Assembly: GCA_963731745.1 (NCBI GenBank)
Contig: CAVSWT010000010.1
Coordinates: 496,001 to 560,000 of the forward strand
Reading direction: 5' to 3'
DNA: 64,000 bases
Source of the DNA: CAVSWT01 sp963731745
Lineage (GTDB): Bacteria; Bacteroidota; Ignavibacteria; Ignavibacteriales; Ignavibacteriaceae
The notes below the pieces were generated by a model. The model ran no database searches. It saw only the letters and a list, made by a program, of their open reading frames with translations, and was not told where the DNA came from. Shown here piece after piece: positions 1-8,765 of this stretch. The position numbers were made by a program, and so were the translations under genes. Positions within the stretch are counted from its first letter, which is position 1. Each line of letters starts with the position of its first letter.

Positions 1-2039
1 AGAACATCTTTTTTTACTTTTCCACCAATCCCGATTGATTTTTCTTCTTCATTATTTTTTCCTGATGAAAAGTTTTTTGAAAAATGATAATCGAAAATAG
101 TATTTACATCGGGATAATATAAATCATTTAAAACATTGTCAAGCGAAAATTTAGAAATTATTGCATTAACAATTCCTTTTAAATAAAAGAAATCAAAACT
201 TCTTTCTTCTAAATTCCATTCTTTTTCATTTATTTTTCCGGTAACAGCAATAATTATTTTTTTCTTTTCTACAAAATCTTCAAAACTATTTATTGCATCT
301 TTCGAAATTTTATTAAACACATTTCCTATTTCAAAAAGAGCAAGATTTTTTTCGCCAACTTTAATATTGCTTGAAATAACTTGGAGAACACCCGGGATCA
401 ATGATGTACGCAGATATGCCATATCCAAACTTTGCGGGTTTTGTAATGCAATTTTATGTCCAATTAATGAAGCTAAATTTTCACTTTGTAGTGGATTGTT
501 GATCATTTCAAACAAACCTAATGCTATCGAAACTTCTCTAAATTTATTTACAAAATTTGATTCGTCAACTTTATGGCCGAGTGTTATATTTATTTTTGAA
601 ATTGTTGGAATATTATCATAACCATAAATCCTGGCAACTTCTTCAATAACATCTATTTCTCTTTCAATGTCCGGACGATTAGTTGGAACAGAAATTTGCA
701 ATTCAGATTCTGTTTCAGAAATTATTTTTAATCCTAATCCATTTAAAATACTTTTTATTTTTTCCTGTGGAATATCATATCCCAAAATTCTTTTTATTCT
801 TTGAAATCTTAACTGAACTTCTTTAGGTTCAATTTTATTAGGATATTCATCTATAATTCCGTCAGCAATTTCTCCCCCGCTTAATTCTGCTATCAACTGC
901 GCTGCTCTTTGCGCAGAAAATAAAGTATTATTAGGATCGATTCCTCTTTCAAACCTATAAGATGCTTCCGTTGATAATCCCAACGCTTTGGAAGTTCTTC
1001 TTATACTTGAAGGATTAAAATATGCACTCTCGATTAATATATTTTTTGTTGAATTGGAAATCTCAGAATTTTCGCCGCCCATAATTCCAGCGATTGCAAC
1101 AGGTTTTTCAGCATCGCAAATCATTAAAGTATTTTTGGGAAGTTTTCTTTCTTTGGAATCAAGAGTTGTGAAGTTGGAAACTTCTTTGGTGCTTTTAACA
1201 ATTATTTTATTGCCTGCTAGTTTTTCTAAATCAAAAGCATGCAAAGGCTGGCCGGTTTCGTACATCACATAATTTGTTACATCAACAATATTCGAAATAG
1301 GACGTAAACCGATTGAGGTTAATCTGTTTTTCAGCCAATCAGGTGATTCTTTAATTTCAACATTTGTAACTACACAAGAAGAATATCTCGGACAGTTCTC
1401 TTCATCTACAATTTCTACTGAAGCAAGGTTCTCAATTTTTTGAGATGATTTTTTTATTTGAACTGAAGGAAGTTTTAATTCTTTTTCAAAAATGGCAGCA
1501 AGATCTCTCGCCACCCCAATGTGTGAAAGAGCATCCGAACGGTTTGGAGTAATGGCAATTTCTAAAATTACATCATTCAAATTTAATGCTTCACTGATTG
1601 GTTTGCCTTCTTGCAATTCATTAGGAAGAATCATAATTCCTTCATGATTATCACTAATTTCAAGTTCTGCTTCAGAACATATCATTCCAAATGATTCAAT
1701 GCCTCTTATTTTTGCTTTTGTAATTTTAAATTCACCTTTTGGAACTATTGCGCCGATTTTTGCAAATACAATTTTTTGACCAGCATCAACATTTGGAGCG
1801 CCGCAAATTACTTGAAATTCATCATCGCCAATTGACACTTTGCACAATGAAAGTTTATCTGCATTTGGATGTTTTACTTTTTCTTTAACAAATCCAACCA
1901 CAAATTTTTCATACATTGTAGATTGGTCAATAACATCCTCTACTTCCAAACCTGACATGGTAAGTTTGTCCACTATTTCTTTTGTAGAAATGTCTTTAAG
2001 ATCAACGTAATTTTTTAACCAGTTAAGTGATATTTTCAA
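1..2039 (-). CDS. pheT: Phenylalanyl-tRNA synthetase beta subunit, partial (C-terminus beyond window)
   Basis: Charges tRNA-Phe as the beta half of the alpha2-beta2 cytoplasmic enzyme. About 679 residues are visible, against roughly 800 usual, so the end of the C-terminal anticodon-binding (FDX-ACB) domain is off the left edge. The N-terminus reads MKISLNWLKNYVDL, the standard PheT opening, followed by an EMAP/tRNA-binding domain (VICGAPNVDAGQKIVFAKIG), then B3/B4 and B5 regions (ISNIVDVTNYVMYETGQPLH). The start is a TTG at 2037-2039; no in-frame ATG fits the family N-terminus. It begins 14 bases after the pheS stop, so the two are almost certainly cotranscribed and perhaps translationally coupled. 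Identification is secure; only the weak start context is unusual. Confidence 0.95.
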   Translation of the reverse strand, partial: MKISLNWLKNYVDLKDISTKEIVDKLTMSGLEVEDVIDQSTMYEKFVVGFVKEKVKHPNADKLSLCKVSIGDDEFQVICGAPNVDAGQKIVFAKIGAIVPKGEFKITKAKIRGIESFGMICSEAELEISDNHEGIMILPNELQEGKPISEALNLNDVILEIAITPNRSDALSHIGVARDLAAIFEKELKLPSVQIKKSSQKIENLASVEIVDEENCPRYSSCVVTNVEIKESPDWLKNRLTSIGLRPISNIVDVTNYVMYETGQPLHAFDLEKLAGNKIIVKSTKEVSNFTTLDSKERKLPKNTLMICDAEKPVAIAGIMGGENSEISNSTKNILIESAYFNPSSIRRTSKALGLSTEASYRFERGIDPNNTLFSAQRAAQLIAELSGGEIADGIIDEYPNKIEPKEVQLRFQRIKRILGYDIPQEKIKSILNGLGLKIISETESELQISVPTNRPDIEREIDVIEEVARIYGYDNIPTISKINITLGHKVDESNFVNKFREVSIALGLFEMINNPLQSENLASLIGHKIALQNPQSLDMAYLRTSLIPGVLQVISSNIKVGEKNLALFEIGNVFNKISKDAINSFEDFVEKKKIIIAVTGKINEKEWNLEERSFDFFYLKGIVNAIISKFSLDNVLNDLYYPDVNTIFDYHFSKNFSSGKNNEEEKSIGIGGKVKKDV

Positions 2040-2053
2040 TTCTAAATCCCGAA

Positions 2054-3067
2054 TTAAAACTGTTTGAGAAATCTAAAATCATTTTCAAAGAAAACGCGTA
2101 TATCAGTAATTCCATATTTCAGCATCGCGGTGCGTTCAATCCCCATTCCAAATGCATAACCGGTATATTTTTCAGGATCATATTTTACATAAGAATAAAC
2201 ATTTGGATCAACCATTCCGCAGCCAAGTATTTCTAGCCAGCCTGATTGCTTACAAACTTTGCATCCCTTCCCATGACATAAAAAGCAAGTTATATCCATT
2301 TCAGCGCTTGGTTCTGTAAATGGAAAAAAACTTGGACGGAATCTGTACTTTAGATCATCACCATAAAATTGTTTTGCAAAAGCAACCAACGTTCCTTTAA
2401 GTTCGCTGAATGTAACATCTGTATCAACATATAATCCTTCAACCTGATGGAACATACAATAGCTTCTCGAACTAACAGCTTCGTTGCGGTAAACTCTCCC
2501 GGGCATAATAGCGCGAACCGGAGGCTGTTCTTTTTCCATTATTCTTATTTGTACTGGAGATGTATGTGTTCTTAAAAGGAAATCCTCACTAACAAAAAAA
2601 GTATCCTGCATGTCTCTAGCTGGATGATCAGGCGGGAAATTTAATGCTTCAAAATTGTAGTAATCTGATTCAAGTTCCGGCCCTTCGTAAATGGAAAATC
2701 CTAATCCTTTAAATATTGTTTTTATTTCATCCAAAGTTTGAGTAAGAATATGTTTACTTCCAACTTTTAAATTAAATGCAGGTAAAGTTAAATCAAGCTT
2801 TTCTTCACTTGAAGAAGATGAAGATTCTAATTTTTCTTTTAAGAAATTAAATTTTGTAGTTATATCATTTCGAAGTGCATTTAAATTCTTTCCGAGAATT
2901 GGTTTTTCTTCTTTGGAGGCATTTTTAAGATTTTCAAAAAGATCGGCAACAATACCGTTTCGACTCAAATATTTAATACGGACTTCTTCAAGTTGTTTTA
3001 AGTCAGAAACACTTGAGATATCTTTTTCAAAATCCTCGTTAACTGAAATTATTTTTTTTTCAAGCAT
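2054..3067 (-). CDS. pheS: Phenylalanyl-tRNA synthetase alpha subunit
   Basis: Catalytic subunit of PheRS: activates phenylalanine and transfers it to tRNA-Phe. 337 residues, the usual length. An N-terminal coiled coil (about 1-90) is followed by the class II catalytic core. Motif 2 region lies around RFRPSFFPFTEPSAEMD, and motif 3 near the C-terminus is YAFGMGIERTAMLKYGI. A cysteine-rich insert CFLCHGKGCKVC lies between them. It is followed after 14 bases by pheT and preceded by a 71-base gap carrying a strong hairpin after rplT. The thrS-infC-rpmI-rplT-pheS-pheT order is a classic bacterial arrangement. Confidence 0.97.
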   Translation of the reverse strand: MLEKKIISVNEDFEKDISSVSDLKQLEEVRIKYLSRNGIVADLFENLKNASKEEKPILGKNLNALRNDITTKFNFLKEKLESSSSSSEEKLDLTLPAFNLKVGSKHILTQTLDEIKTIFKGLGFSIYEGPELESDYYNFEALNFPPDHPARDMQDTFFVSEDFLLRTHTSPVQIRIMEKEQPPVRAIMPGRVYRNEAVSSRSYCMFHQVEGLYVDTDVTFSELKGTLVAFAKQFYGDDLKYRFRPSFFPFTEPSAEMDITCFLCHGKGCKVCKQSGWLEILGCGMVDPNVYSYVKYDPEKYTGYAFGMGIERTAMLKYGITDIRVFFENDFRFLKQF

Positions 3068-3091
3068 AGCAATCTTAAGATTATTTAAAGC

Positions 3092-3134
3092 AATACCCTC
3101 ATCAAAATAGATAAAACTATTTCATGAGGGTATT
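3092..3134 (-). terminator. Hairpin between rplT and pheS (attenuator or terminator candidate)
   Basis: An 11-bp perfect inverted repeat (AATACCCTCAT at 3092-3102, ATGAGGGTATT at 3124-3134) encloses a second short stem (AAATAG/CTATTT), which would give a long nearly continuous hairpin in the 71-base rplT-pheS gap. On the minus strand it is followed by TGCTTTAAATAATC, not a clean U-tract. It could therefore be a leaky terminator, an attenuator for pheST or an RNA-processing signal. No leader peptide rich in Phe codons is evident in the gap. Confidence 0.5.
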
Positions 3135-3138
3135 AAAA

Positions 3139-3486
3139 TTAGTTAGCGCTAAAATTCACAACTTCAGTAAAAGCTGATGGATTTTCAACAGCAAGGCTTG
3201 CTAATATTTTTCTATTAACATTAACACCTTTTACATCAAGTGCGTGAATAAGTCTTGAATATGTTGTCCCATTAGCACGGGCAGCAGCATTTATTCTTAC
3301 AATCCATAATTGTCTGAAAGTTCTTTTCTTTAATTTTCTATCTCTGTATGCATGAACCCAGCCTTTTTCAACATGATTTTTTGCAATTGTATAAACTTTA
3401 CTTCTTGCACCCCAATAGCCTTTGGCGCTTTTTAATACTTTCTTTCTTCTTAGGTGTGCAGCTACTTTATTTTTTGAACGTGGCAT
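3139..3486 (-). CDS. rplT: 50S ribosomal protein L20
   Basis: Primary 23S rRNA-binding protein needed early in 50S assembly; in several bacteria it also represses its own operon. 115 residues, normal length, with the conserved basic N-terminus MPRSKNKVAAHLRRKKVLK, then the helical core with FRQLWIVRINAAARANGTTY and the C-terminal globular part. Start codon ATG is preceded by AAAGAGGAAAGATC. It lies 18 bases after rpmI, so both are made from one transcript with infC. Confidence 0.97.
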   Translation of the reverse strand: MPRSKNKVAAHLRRKKVLKSAKGYWGARSKVYTIAKNHVEKGWVHAYRDRKLKKRTFRQLWIVRINAAARANGTTYSRLIHALDVKGVNVNRKILASLAVENPSAFTEVVNFSAN

Positions 3487-3504
3487 ATGATCTTTCCTCT
3501 TTAA

Positions 3505-3696
3505 TTATTGAACCATTCTCACAACACGCTTATGCTCTGCATCTGAAACTAAAGTAGCGTGTCTTAAATTTCTTTTACGTTTTGTTGTTTTAGAAGAAAG
3601 AATATGGCTTTTATAGGCTTTCTTTCTTTTAAACTTACCTGATGCGGTCTTCTTAAAAGTCTTTCTCGCACCGCTGTTGCTTTTCATTTTTGGCAT
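3505..3696 (-). CDS. rpmI: 50S ribosomal protein L35
   Basis: Small basic component of the large ribosomal subunit. 63 residues, typical size, beginning MPKMKSNSGARKTFKKTASG and continuing with the conserved KRKKAYKSHIL and RNLRHATLV segments. It sits 13 bases after infC and 18 before rplT, the invariant infC-rpmI-rplT order. Confidence 0.97.
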   Translation of the reverse strand: MPKMKSNSGARKTFKKTASGKFKRKKAYKSHILSSKTTKRKRNLRHATLVSDAEHKRVVRMVQ

Positions 3697-3709
3697 TTTA
3701 TAACCCTAT

Positions 3710-4246
3710 TTATTTATTCTTTTTAGTTTTTACTTTTTCAGGAACTAAAATAGCACTCATATTTCTTCCTTCCAACTTTGGAGGAGATTCAACTTTAGAA
3801 ACATCATCAATTCTCTCAATAAATCTATTTAATAATTCTTCACCCTGTTCTGTATAAGCCATTTCTCTACCTTTAAACATCACTACAACTTTAACTTTGT
3901 TCCCTTCTTCCAGAAAATTTATTGCATGTTTTAATTTGAAATCAAAATCATGAATATCTGTATTAGGATGTAATCTTATTTCTTTTAGAATTGAAACAGT
4001 TTGATTTTTCTTTTGAATTTTTTCACGCTTTTGCTGTTCATACTTAAACTTACCAAAATCAATTATTTTACAAACAGGCGGAGATGCCTGAGGAGCGATT
4101 TCAATTAAATCCTGTCCTCTTTCAGCAGCATGTTTAAGAGCATCACGAACAGTAAAAATGCCTAATTGCGATCCATCTACATCAATTACCCGAACTTTTT
4201 GGGCTTTAATTTCTTCATTAACTCTTACAGATTCTTTTTGAGCGAT
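3710..4246 (-). CDS. infC: Translation initiation factor IF-3, with an ATC start codon
   Basis: IF-3 binds the 30S subunit, prevents premature 50S joining and proofreads start codons. Read through, the frame gives 178 residues: N-domain with VIDVDGSQLGIFTVRDALK, linker with KFKYEQQKREKIQKKNQ, C-domain with EIRLHPNTDIHDFDFKLK and KVVVMFKGREMAY, ending in a lysine-rich tail. There is no ATG, GTG or TTG at the N-terminus. The best start is ATC at 4244-4246, six bases after AGAGAGG at 4253-4259, giving M-AQKESVRVNEEIKAQKVRV. Rare start codons are a known autoregulatory feature of infC (AUU in E. coli, AUC in Myxococcus). It lies 22 bases after thrS and 13 before rpmI. Confidence 0.93.
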   Translation of the reverse strand: MAQKESVRVNEEIKAQKVRVIDVDGSQLGIFTVRDALKHAAERGQDLIEIAPQASPPVCKIIDFGKFKYEQQKREKIQKKNQTVSILKEIRLHPNTDIHDFDFKLKHAINFLEEGNKVKVVVMFKGREMAYTEQGEELLNRFIERIDDVSKVESPPKLEGRNMSAILVPEKVKTKKNK

Positions 4247-4268
4247 TGAATACCTCTCTTATAGTTAT

Positions 4269-6203
4269 TTAAATTTTATTTTTAATTTCAGACTCAATAT
4301 TATCAATAAATTCGCTTAAAGACAACGAACCGAGGTCACCTTTCTTATGCTGACGGATAGAAATATTACCGGCAGATTGTTCCTTTTCACCAAGAATTAG
4401 CATGTATGGGACTTTTTGAGTTTCCCAATCTCTAATTTTATAACCAACTTTTTCATTACGTTCATCTATTTCAACTTTTATCTTTCTTTCCTTTAATTCA
4501 TCATAAATTTTTCTTGAATACTCAATAAAATTTTGTGAAACCGGAATTATTGCAACTTGAATGGGAGCTAACCATAAAGGAAATTCTCCGGCAAAATGTT
4601 CAATTAATACTCCGATAAATCTTTCAAGTGAACCAAACGGAGCGCGGTGAATTACAACTGGTCTGTGCTTTTGACCGTCACTTCCAATATATTCTAGATT
4701 AAATCTTTCCGGCATAACATAATCGATTTGAACAGTGCCTAATTGCCATTTTCTTCCTAAAACATCTTTAACCATGAAATCAATTTTAGGACCATAAAAC
4801 GCTGCTTCACCTTCTTCAATTGTATACTTCAATTTCATTTCGTCTGCAGCTTCTTTTATTTCCTGTTGAGCTTTTTCCCAAAGAGAAATGTCACCACCAT
4901 ATTTCTCAGCATTATCATCTCTAAAAGAAAGCTGCGTTGTAAAATCTTCAAAACCCATTACTTTAAATACATATTGAATCAAATCAATTACGTTACATAA
5001 TTCATCTTTTAGTTGATCTTGTCTAACAAACATATGTGAATCATCAACGGCGAAACTTCTTACTCGTGTTAAACCGTTTAATTCACCGGACTGCTCATAT
5101 CTATAAACAGTTCCAAACTCAGCATAACGAATTGGAAGATCTCTATAGCTTCTCGGTTTTGAAGCATAAATTTGAAAATGATGAGGACAATTCATCGGCT
5201 TTAAAAGATATTCTTCTTCACTGTCAGCAAATTTTAACGGTGGAAATTGACTATCACTGTAATATGGATAATGGCCGCTTGTTTTGTATAAATTAATGTT
5301 TCCAATATGCGGGGTAATTACAGGCAAATAATTTCTTTTGGTCTGTTCTTCTCGTAAAAATCTTTCAAGAGTTTCTCTTAATATGGTTCCTTTTGGAAGC
5401 CATATCGGTAAACCAGCTCCAACATTCGGTGTGAAAAAAAACAACTCTAATTCTTTTCCAAGTTTCCTATGATCTCTTTTTTTGGCTTCTTCAAGAAGAG
5501 TTATATAATCATCAAGCATTTTTTTCTTTGGGAAAGAAATGCCGTAAATTCTTTGAAGCTGTTTATTGTGTTCATCCCCGCGCCAATAGGAACCGGAAAT
5601 ATTTAGCAGCTTCACATATTTTATTTTTCCAGTTGATGGTAAATGAGGGCCGCGGCAAAGATCAGTGAAATCACCTTCTTTATACAAACTAATATCTTCT
5701 TTACTATCAATTTCAGAAAGAATTTCTGTTTTATAATTGTCCCCTTTTTTAGTGAAGAAGTCAACAGCATCTTTTTTAGGAAGATCAACTCTAATAAAAA
5801 CATTATTTGTTTTAGATATTTCAAGCATTCTATCTTCAATTTTCTTCAAATCTTCTTCAGTTAGATGACTGTTAATATCAATATCATAATAGAATCCATT
5901 TTCAATTGCAGGGCCTACACCAAATTTTGCTTCCGGATAAATATCTTGAATAGCATGTGCCATAAGATGCGAAGTTGAATGCCAGTAAACTTCTTTTCCT
6001 TTTGGATCATCAAACATTAAAAATTTAACAACCGAATTTTTATCGATCTGTGAATTCAAATCTTTAACAAATCCATTTACTTCAGCAGCAAGTGCTTCTT
6101 GAGCGAGTCTGGAAGAAATTGATTCAGCAATTTGATAAGCAGTTACACCTTTATCAAATTCTTTTGAATTACCATCAGGGAATGTTATTACGATTTTATC
6201 CAT
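4269..6203 (-). CDS. thrS: Threonyl-tRNA synthetase
   Basis: Attaches threonine to tRNA-Thr and edits mischarged serine. 644 residues, full length. N-terminal TGS domain (about 1-65), editing domain with the HSTSHLMAHAIQ zinc/editing motif near residue 76, class II catalytic core with MNCPHHFQIY, RYAEFGTVYRYEQSGEL and motif 3 near VIHRAPFGSLERFIGVLIEH, then the anticodon-binding domain (PIQVAIIPVS to the end). First gene of the translation operon. The upstream tRNA genes are on the same strand about 70 bases away, so part of its transcription may come from the tRNA promoter. Confidence 0.98.
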   Translation of the reverse strand: MDKIVITFPDGNSKEFDKGVTAYQIAESISSRLAQEALAAEVNGFVKDLNSQIDKNSVVKFLMFDDPKGKEVYWHSTSHLMAHAIQDIYPEAKFGVGPAIENGFYYDIDINSHLTEEDLKKIEDRMLEISKTNNVFIRVDLPKKDAVDFFTKKGDNYKTEILSEIDSKEDISLYKEGDFTDLCRGPHLPSTGKIKYVKLLNISGSYWRGDEHNKQLQRIYGISFPKKKMLDDYITLLEEAKKRDHRKLGKELELFFFTPNVGAGLPIWLPKGTILRETLERFLREEQTKRNYLPVITPHIGNINLYKTSGHYPYYSDSQFPPLKFADSEEEYLLKPMNCPHHFQIYASKPRSYRDLPIRYAEFGTVYRYEQSGELNGLTRVRSFAVDDSHMFVRQDQLKDELCNVIDLIQYVFKVMGFEDFTTQLSFRDDNAEKYGGDISLWEKAQQEIKEAADEMKLKYTIEEGEAAFYGPKIDFMVKDVLGRKWQLGTVQIDYVMPERFNLEYIGSDGQKHRPVVIHRAPFGSLERFIGVLIEHFAGEFPLWLAPIQVAIIPVSQNFIEYSRKIYDELKERKIKVEIDERNEKVGYKIRDWETQKVPYMLILGEKEQSAGNISIRQHKKGDLGSLSLSEFIDNIESEIKNKI

Positions 6204-6274
6204 TAAATATTATATTTATTAAAATCTAAATTGATAATTATTATTTCTCAATTATTCATTTTTAATTAAGATCG

Positions 6275-6348
6275 TGGGTTCTATAGGATTCGAACCTATG
6301 ACCTTCTGCACGTCAAGCAGACGCTCTAACCAACTGAGCTAAGAACCC
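6275..6348 (-). tRNA. tRNA-Val (anticodon GAC)
   Basis: On the minus strand a 74-base cloverleaf folds fully: acceptor GGGTTCT/AGAACCC with discriminator A at 6275, D-arm GCTC...GAGC, anticodon stem TCTGC/GCAGA with loop TTGACGT (anticodon GAC, reading GUC), and T-arm ATAGG-TTCGAAT-CCTAT. No CCA is encoded. It lies between tRNA-Leu and thrS. Confidence 0.95.
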
Positions 6349-6382
6349 TTATAATATGAAAAATTATAAATTGCATTAATAA

Positions 6383-6420
6383 AAAATGAACAATTAAACT
6401 AATTGTTAATTGTTCATTTT
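6383..6420 (-). terminator. 15-bp perfect hairpin between the two tRNA genes
   Basis: AAAATGAACAATTAA (6383-6397) and its exact reverse complement (6406-6420) leave an 8-base loop. On the minus strand the stem is followed by TTTTTTATTAA, so it looks like a Rho-independent terminator downstream of tRNA-Leu, although the stem is AU-rich. It may partly separate tRNA-Leu from the tRNA-Val/thrS unit. Confidence 0.55.
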
Positions 6421-6433
6421 GAAATTGTTAATT

Positions 6434-6451
6434 GCAAAACTCATGTTTTGC
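6434..6451 (-). other. Short hairpin immediately 3' of tRNA-Leu
   Basis: GCAAAAC (6434-6440) and GTTTTGC (6445-6451) form a 7-bp stem with a four-base loop, starting four bases after the tRNA-Leu discriminator base. The position suits a 3'-trailer processing structure. It is too short and lacks a U-tract, so it is not called a terminator. Confidence 0.35.
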
Positions 6452-6455
6452 TTAG

Positions 6456-6541
6456 TACCGAGGGCCGGACTCGAACCGGCACGGGAATAAATTCCCACAG
6501 GATTTTAAGTCCTGTGCGTCTACCAATTCCGCCACCCCGGC
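6456..6541 (-). tRNA. tRNA-Leu (anticodon TAA)
   Basis: An 86-base class II tRNA on the minus strand: acceptor GCCGGGG/CCTCGGT with a G1-U72 wobble as in E. coli tRNA-Leu(UAA), discriminator A at 6456, D-arm with GGTGGCGGAATTGGTAGAC, anticodon stem CAGGA/TCCTG with loop CTTAAAA (anticodon TAA), a long variable arm GGGAATTTATTCCC, and T-arm GCCGG-TTCGAGT-CCGGC. CCA is not encoded. Confidence 0.95.
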
Positions 6542-6881
6542 AAAATTGCTTTCAATTTGAGCGTGTAAATATATAGAAAGCATGATTTTTTTGCAAGAAC
6601 TCTTAAAGGAATTTTTTAGATAATAGATTTAAATTGAAATGATATATATCTATACAGATTTAAATATGAGTAAAAAAAATTCTCGCATACAAGAAGATTA
6701 AAAAAATTATGTTCTCAATATTGATTATATTTGCTAAATACGAAATAATTATTCATTAAAAATTTCACTTAAACTAAAGGTTGAAATTTTCATAAAATGG
6801 CATTTACTTTGTCAAAATAAATTTGATTAAAATCTTAAAAAAAATAATAATTAAGAAATTACTTTACGAAGGGAGTAATTG
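6542..6881. other. Divergent intergenic region, tRNA-Leu / PEP carboxykinase
   Basis: 340 bases of very AT-rich sequence with no open frame worth calling. It must hold the promoters for the leftward tRNA genes and the rightward pckG. Two matches to the Bacteroidota -7 element TAnnTTTG occur (6726-6733 and 6818-6825), but neither has a TTG-type -33 element at the expected spacing. A good ribosome binding site GGGAG (6871-6875) precedes pckG. Nothing else was recognised. Confidence 0.4.
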
Positions 6882-8717
6882 ATGGGTCATCCTGTATATG
6901 TGAAAAATAAAAAGCTAATTGAATGGGTGGAGAAAAATATAAAATTGTGTAAACCTGATTCAGTACACTGGTGTGATGGTTCTGATGAAGAATATAATAA
7001 TCTATGCAATAAACTAGTTGAAGCCGGAACGTTTAAAAAACTCAATGAAAAGAAAAGGCCAAATAGCTACATCGCATTTTCTGATCCGAGTGATGTTGCT
7101 AGAGTTGAAGATAGAACTTTTATTTGCAGTTTAAGAAAGACAGATGCCGGGCCAACAAATAACTGGATGGCTCCTGTTGAAATGAAAAAAATTCTTGATG
7201 GTTTATTTGACGGCTGCATGCAGGGAAGAACCATGTATGTTATTCCTTTTAGTATGGGTCCGCTTGGTTCACCTATTGCTCAGATTGGCGTTGAAATTAC
7301 AGATTCCCCTTATGTGGTTGTAAACATGAAGATAATGACTCGAATGGGAAAAAAGGTTTTAGATGTTCTAGGTGATAACAATTTCATTCCTTGTCTCCAT
7401 TCAATCGGGGCACCTTTACAACCTGGTGAAAAAGATGTTCCTTGGCCATGTAATAAGGATAATAAATATATAGTTCACTTTCCCGAAGAAAGATCGATTG
7501 TTTCTTATGGAAGCGGTTATGGCGGAAATGCACTTCTCGGTAAAAAATGTTTAGCATTAAGAATTGCTTCTAATATGGCAAGAGACGAAGGTTGGCTCGC
7601 AGAACATATGTTAATACTTGGAGTTGAATCTCCTGAAAAAGAAAAAACTTATGTAGCCGCTGCCTTTCCAAGTGCGTGTGGAAAAACTAATTTCGCGATG
7701 CTAATCCCACCAAAAGCATTTGAAGGATGGAAAGTAACAACTGTTGGTGATGATATTGCCTGGATTAAAATAGGCAAAGAAGGAAAACTTCATGCTATAA
7801 ATCCTGAAGCCGGTTATTTTGGTGTGGCACCGGGAACCTCAGAAAAATCAAACCCAAATGCTATGGCATCAATTAGAGCGAATTCAATTTTTACGAATGT
7901 CGCAATGACTTTAGACGGTGACGTTTGGTGGGAAGGAATGACAGATGAAATACCTGAAAAATTAATCGATTGGCATGGAAACGAATGGACTCCGAGTAAA
8001 GGGACAAAAGCTGCACATCCAAATGCTAGGTTTACAGCGCCGGCTTATCAGTGTCCTTGTATCGATCCGGAATGGGAAAATCCTGATGGAGTTCAGGTTA
8101 GTGCTTTAATTTTTGGCGGAAGAAGAAGTGATACAGTTCCTTTGGTTTATCAATCAGCAAACTGGAACTTTGGAGTTTACATGGCTGCCACAATGGGCTC
8201 TGAAACTACTGCCGCTGCTGCAGGCGAAGTAGGAAAAGTTAGAAGAGATCCAATGGCAATGCTGCCATTCTGTGGTTATCATATGGCTGATTATTTTAAT
8301 CATTGGTTAAACTTTGGAAGAAAGTTAGCCGATCCGCCGAGGATATTTGGAGTAAATTGGTTTCGAAAAGATGAAGAAGGAAATTTTATTTGGCCTGGCT
8401 TTGGCGAAAATATGCGAGTTCTAAAATGGATTATCGATAGAGTTCATGGTAGAAGTTACGCAATCGAAAGTCCGCTTGGTTGGATGCCGGCTTATAAAGC
8501 ACTAGACTGGGATGGGCTTGAAGAAATAACGCCAGCCGTTTTTCATAAATTAATGGCTGTCGACAGAGAAAAATGGAAACAAGAAATTTTATCACATGAA
8601 GAATTATTTTCAAGATTATATGATAAACTTCCAAAAGAATTTATTTTTATGAGAGAATTGATTTTATCAAGTTTGTGGCGGTCTCCTAAAAGTTGGGGCT
8701 TAGCTTCCGAAAGATAA
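6882..8717 (+). CDS. pckG: Phosphoenolpyruvate carboxykinase (GTP)
   Basis: Interconverts oxaloacetate + GTP and PEP + CO2 + GDP. 611 residues, matching the GTP-dependent family rather than the ATP-dependent one. The kinase-1a loop FPSACGKTN at residues 262-270 carries the hyper-reactive cysteine of this family; other family blocks are YGSGYGGNALLGKKC, TTVGDDIAWIK and FGGRRSDTVPLVYQ. The ATG at 6882 is chosen because GGGAG sits six bases upstream; a TTG directly before it is in frame but less likely. In this context it could run in the carboxylating direction to feed oxaloacetate into succinate and then propionate, although gluconeogenic use is equally possible. The CoA-transferase gene follows after 48 bases. 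Confidence 0.96.
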   Translation: MGHPVYVKNKKLIEWVEKNIKLCKPDSVHWCDGSDEEYNNLCNKLVEAGTFKKLNEKKRPNSYIAFSDPSDVARVEDRTFICSLRKTDAGPTNNWMAPVEMKKILDGLFDGCMQGRTMYVIPFSMGPLGSPIAQIGVEITDSPYVVVNMKIMTRMGKKVLDVLGDNNFIPCLHSIGAPLQPGEKDVPWPCNKDNKYIVHFPEERSIVSYGSGYGGNALLGKKCLALRIASNMARDEGWLAEHMLILGVESPEKEKTYVAAAFPSACGKTNFAMLIPPKAFEGWKVTTVGDDIAWIKIGKEGKLHAINPEAGYFGVAPGTSEKSNPNAMASIRANSIFTNVAMTLDGDVWWEGMTDEIPEKLIDWHGNEWTPSKGTKAAHPNARFTAPAYQCPCIDPEWENPDGVQVSALIFGGRRSDTVPLVYQSANWNFGVYMAATMGSETTAAAAGEVGKVRRDPMAMLPFCGYHMADYFNHWLNFGRKLADPPRIFGVNWFRKDEEGNFIWPGFGENMRVLKWIIDRVHGRSYAIESPLGWMPAYKALDWDGLEEITPAVFHKLMAVDREKWKQEILSHEELFSRLYDKLPKEFIFMRELILSSLWRSPKSWGLASER

Positions 8718-8765
8718 AAAGTAAATAGCAAAACTATTTTTGTTTTATCTATTTGAAAGAATAAT

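Noticed and set aside
6726..6825. Two TAnnTTTG matches to the Bacteroidota -7 promoter element upstream of pckG
   Set aside because: No -33 TTG element at the expected distance for either, and such AT-rich words are expected by chance here.
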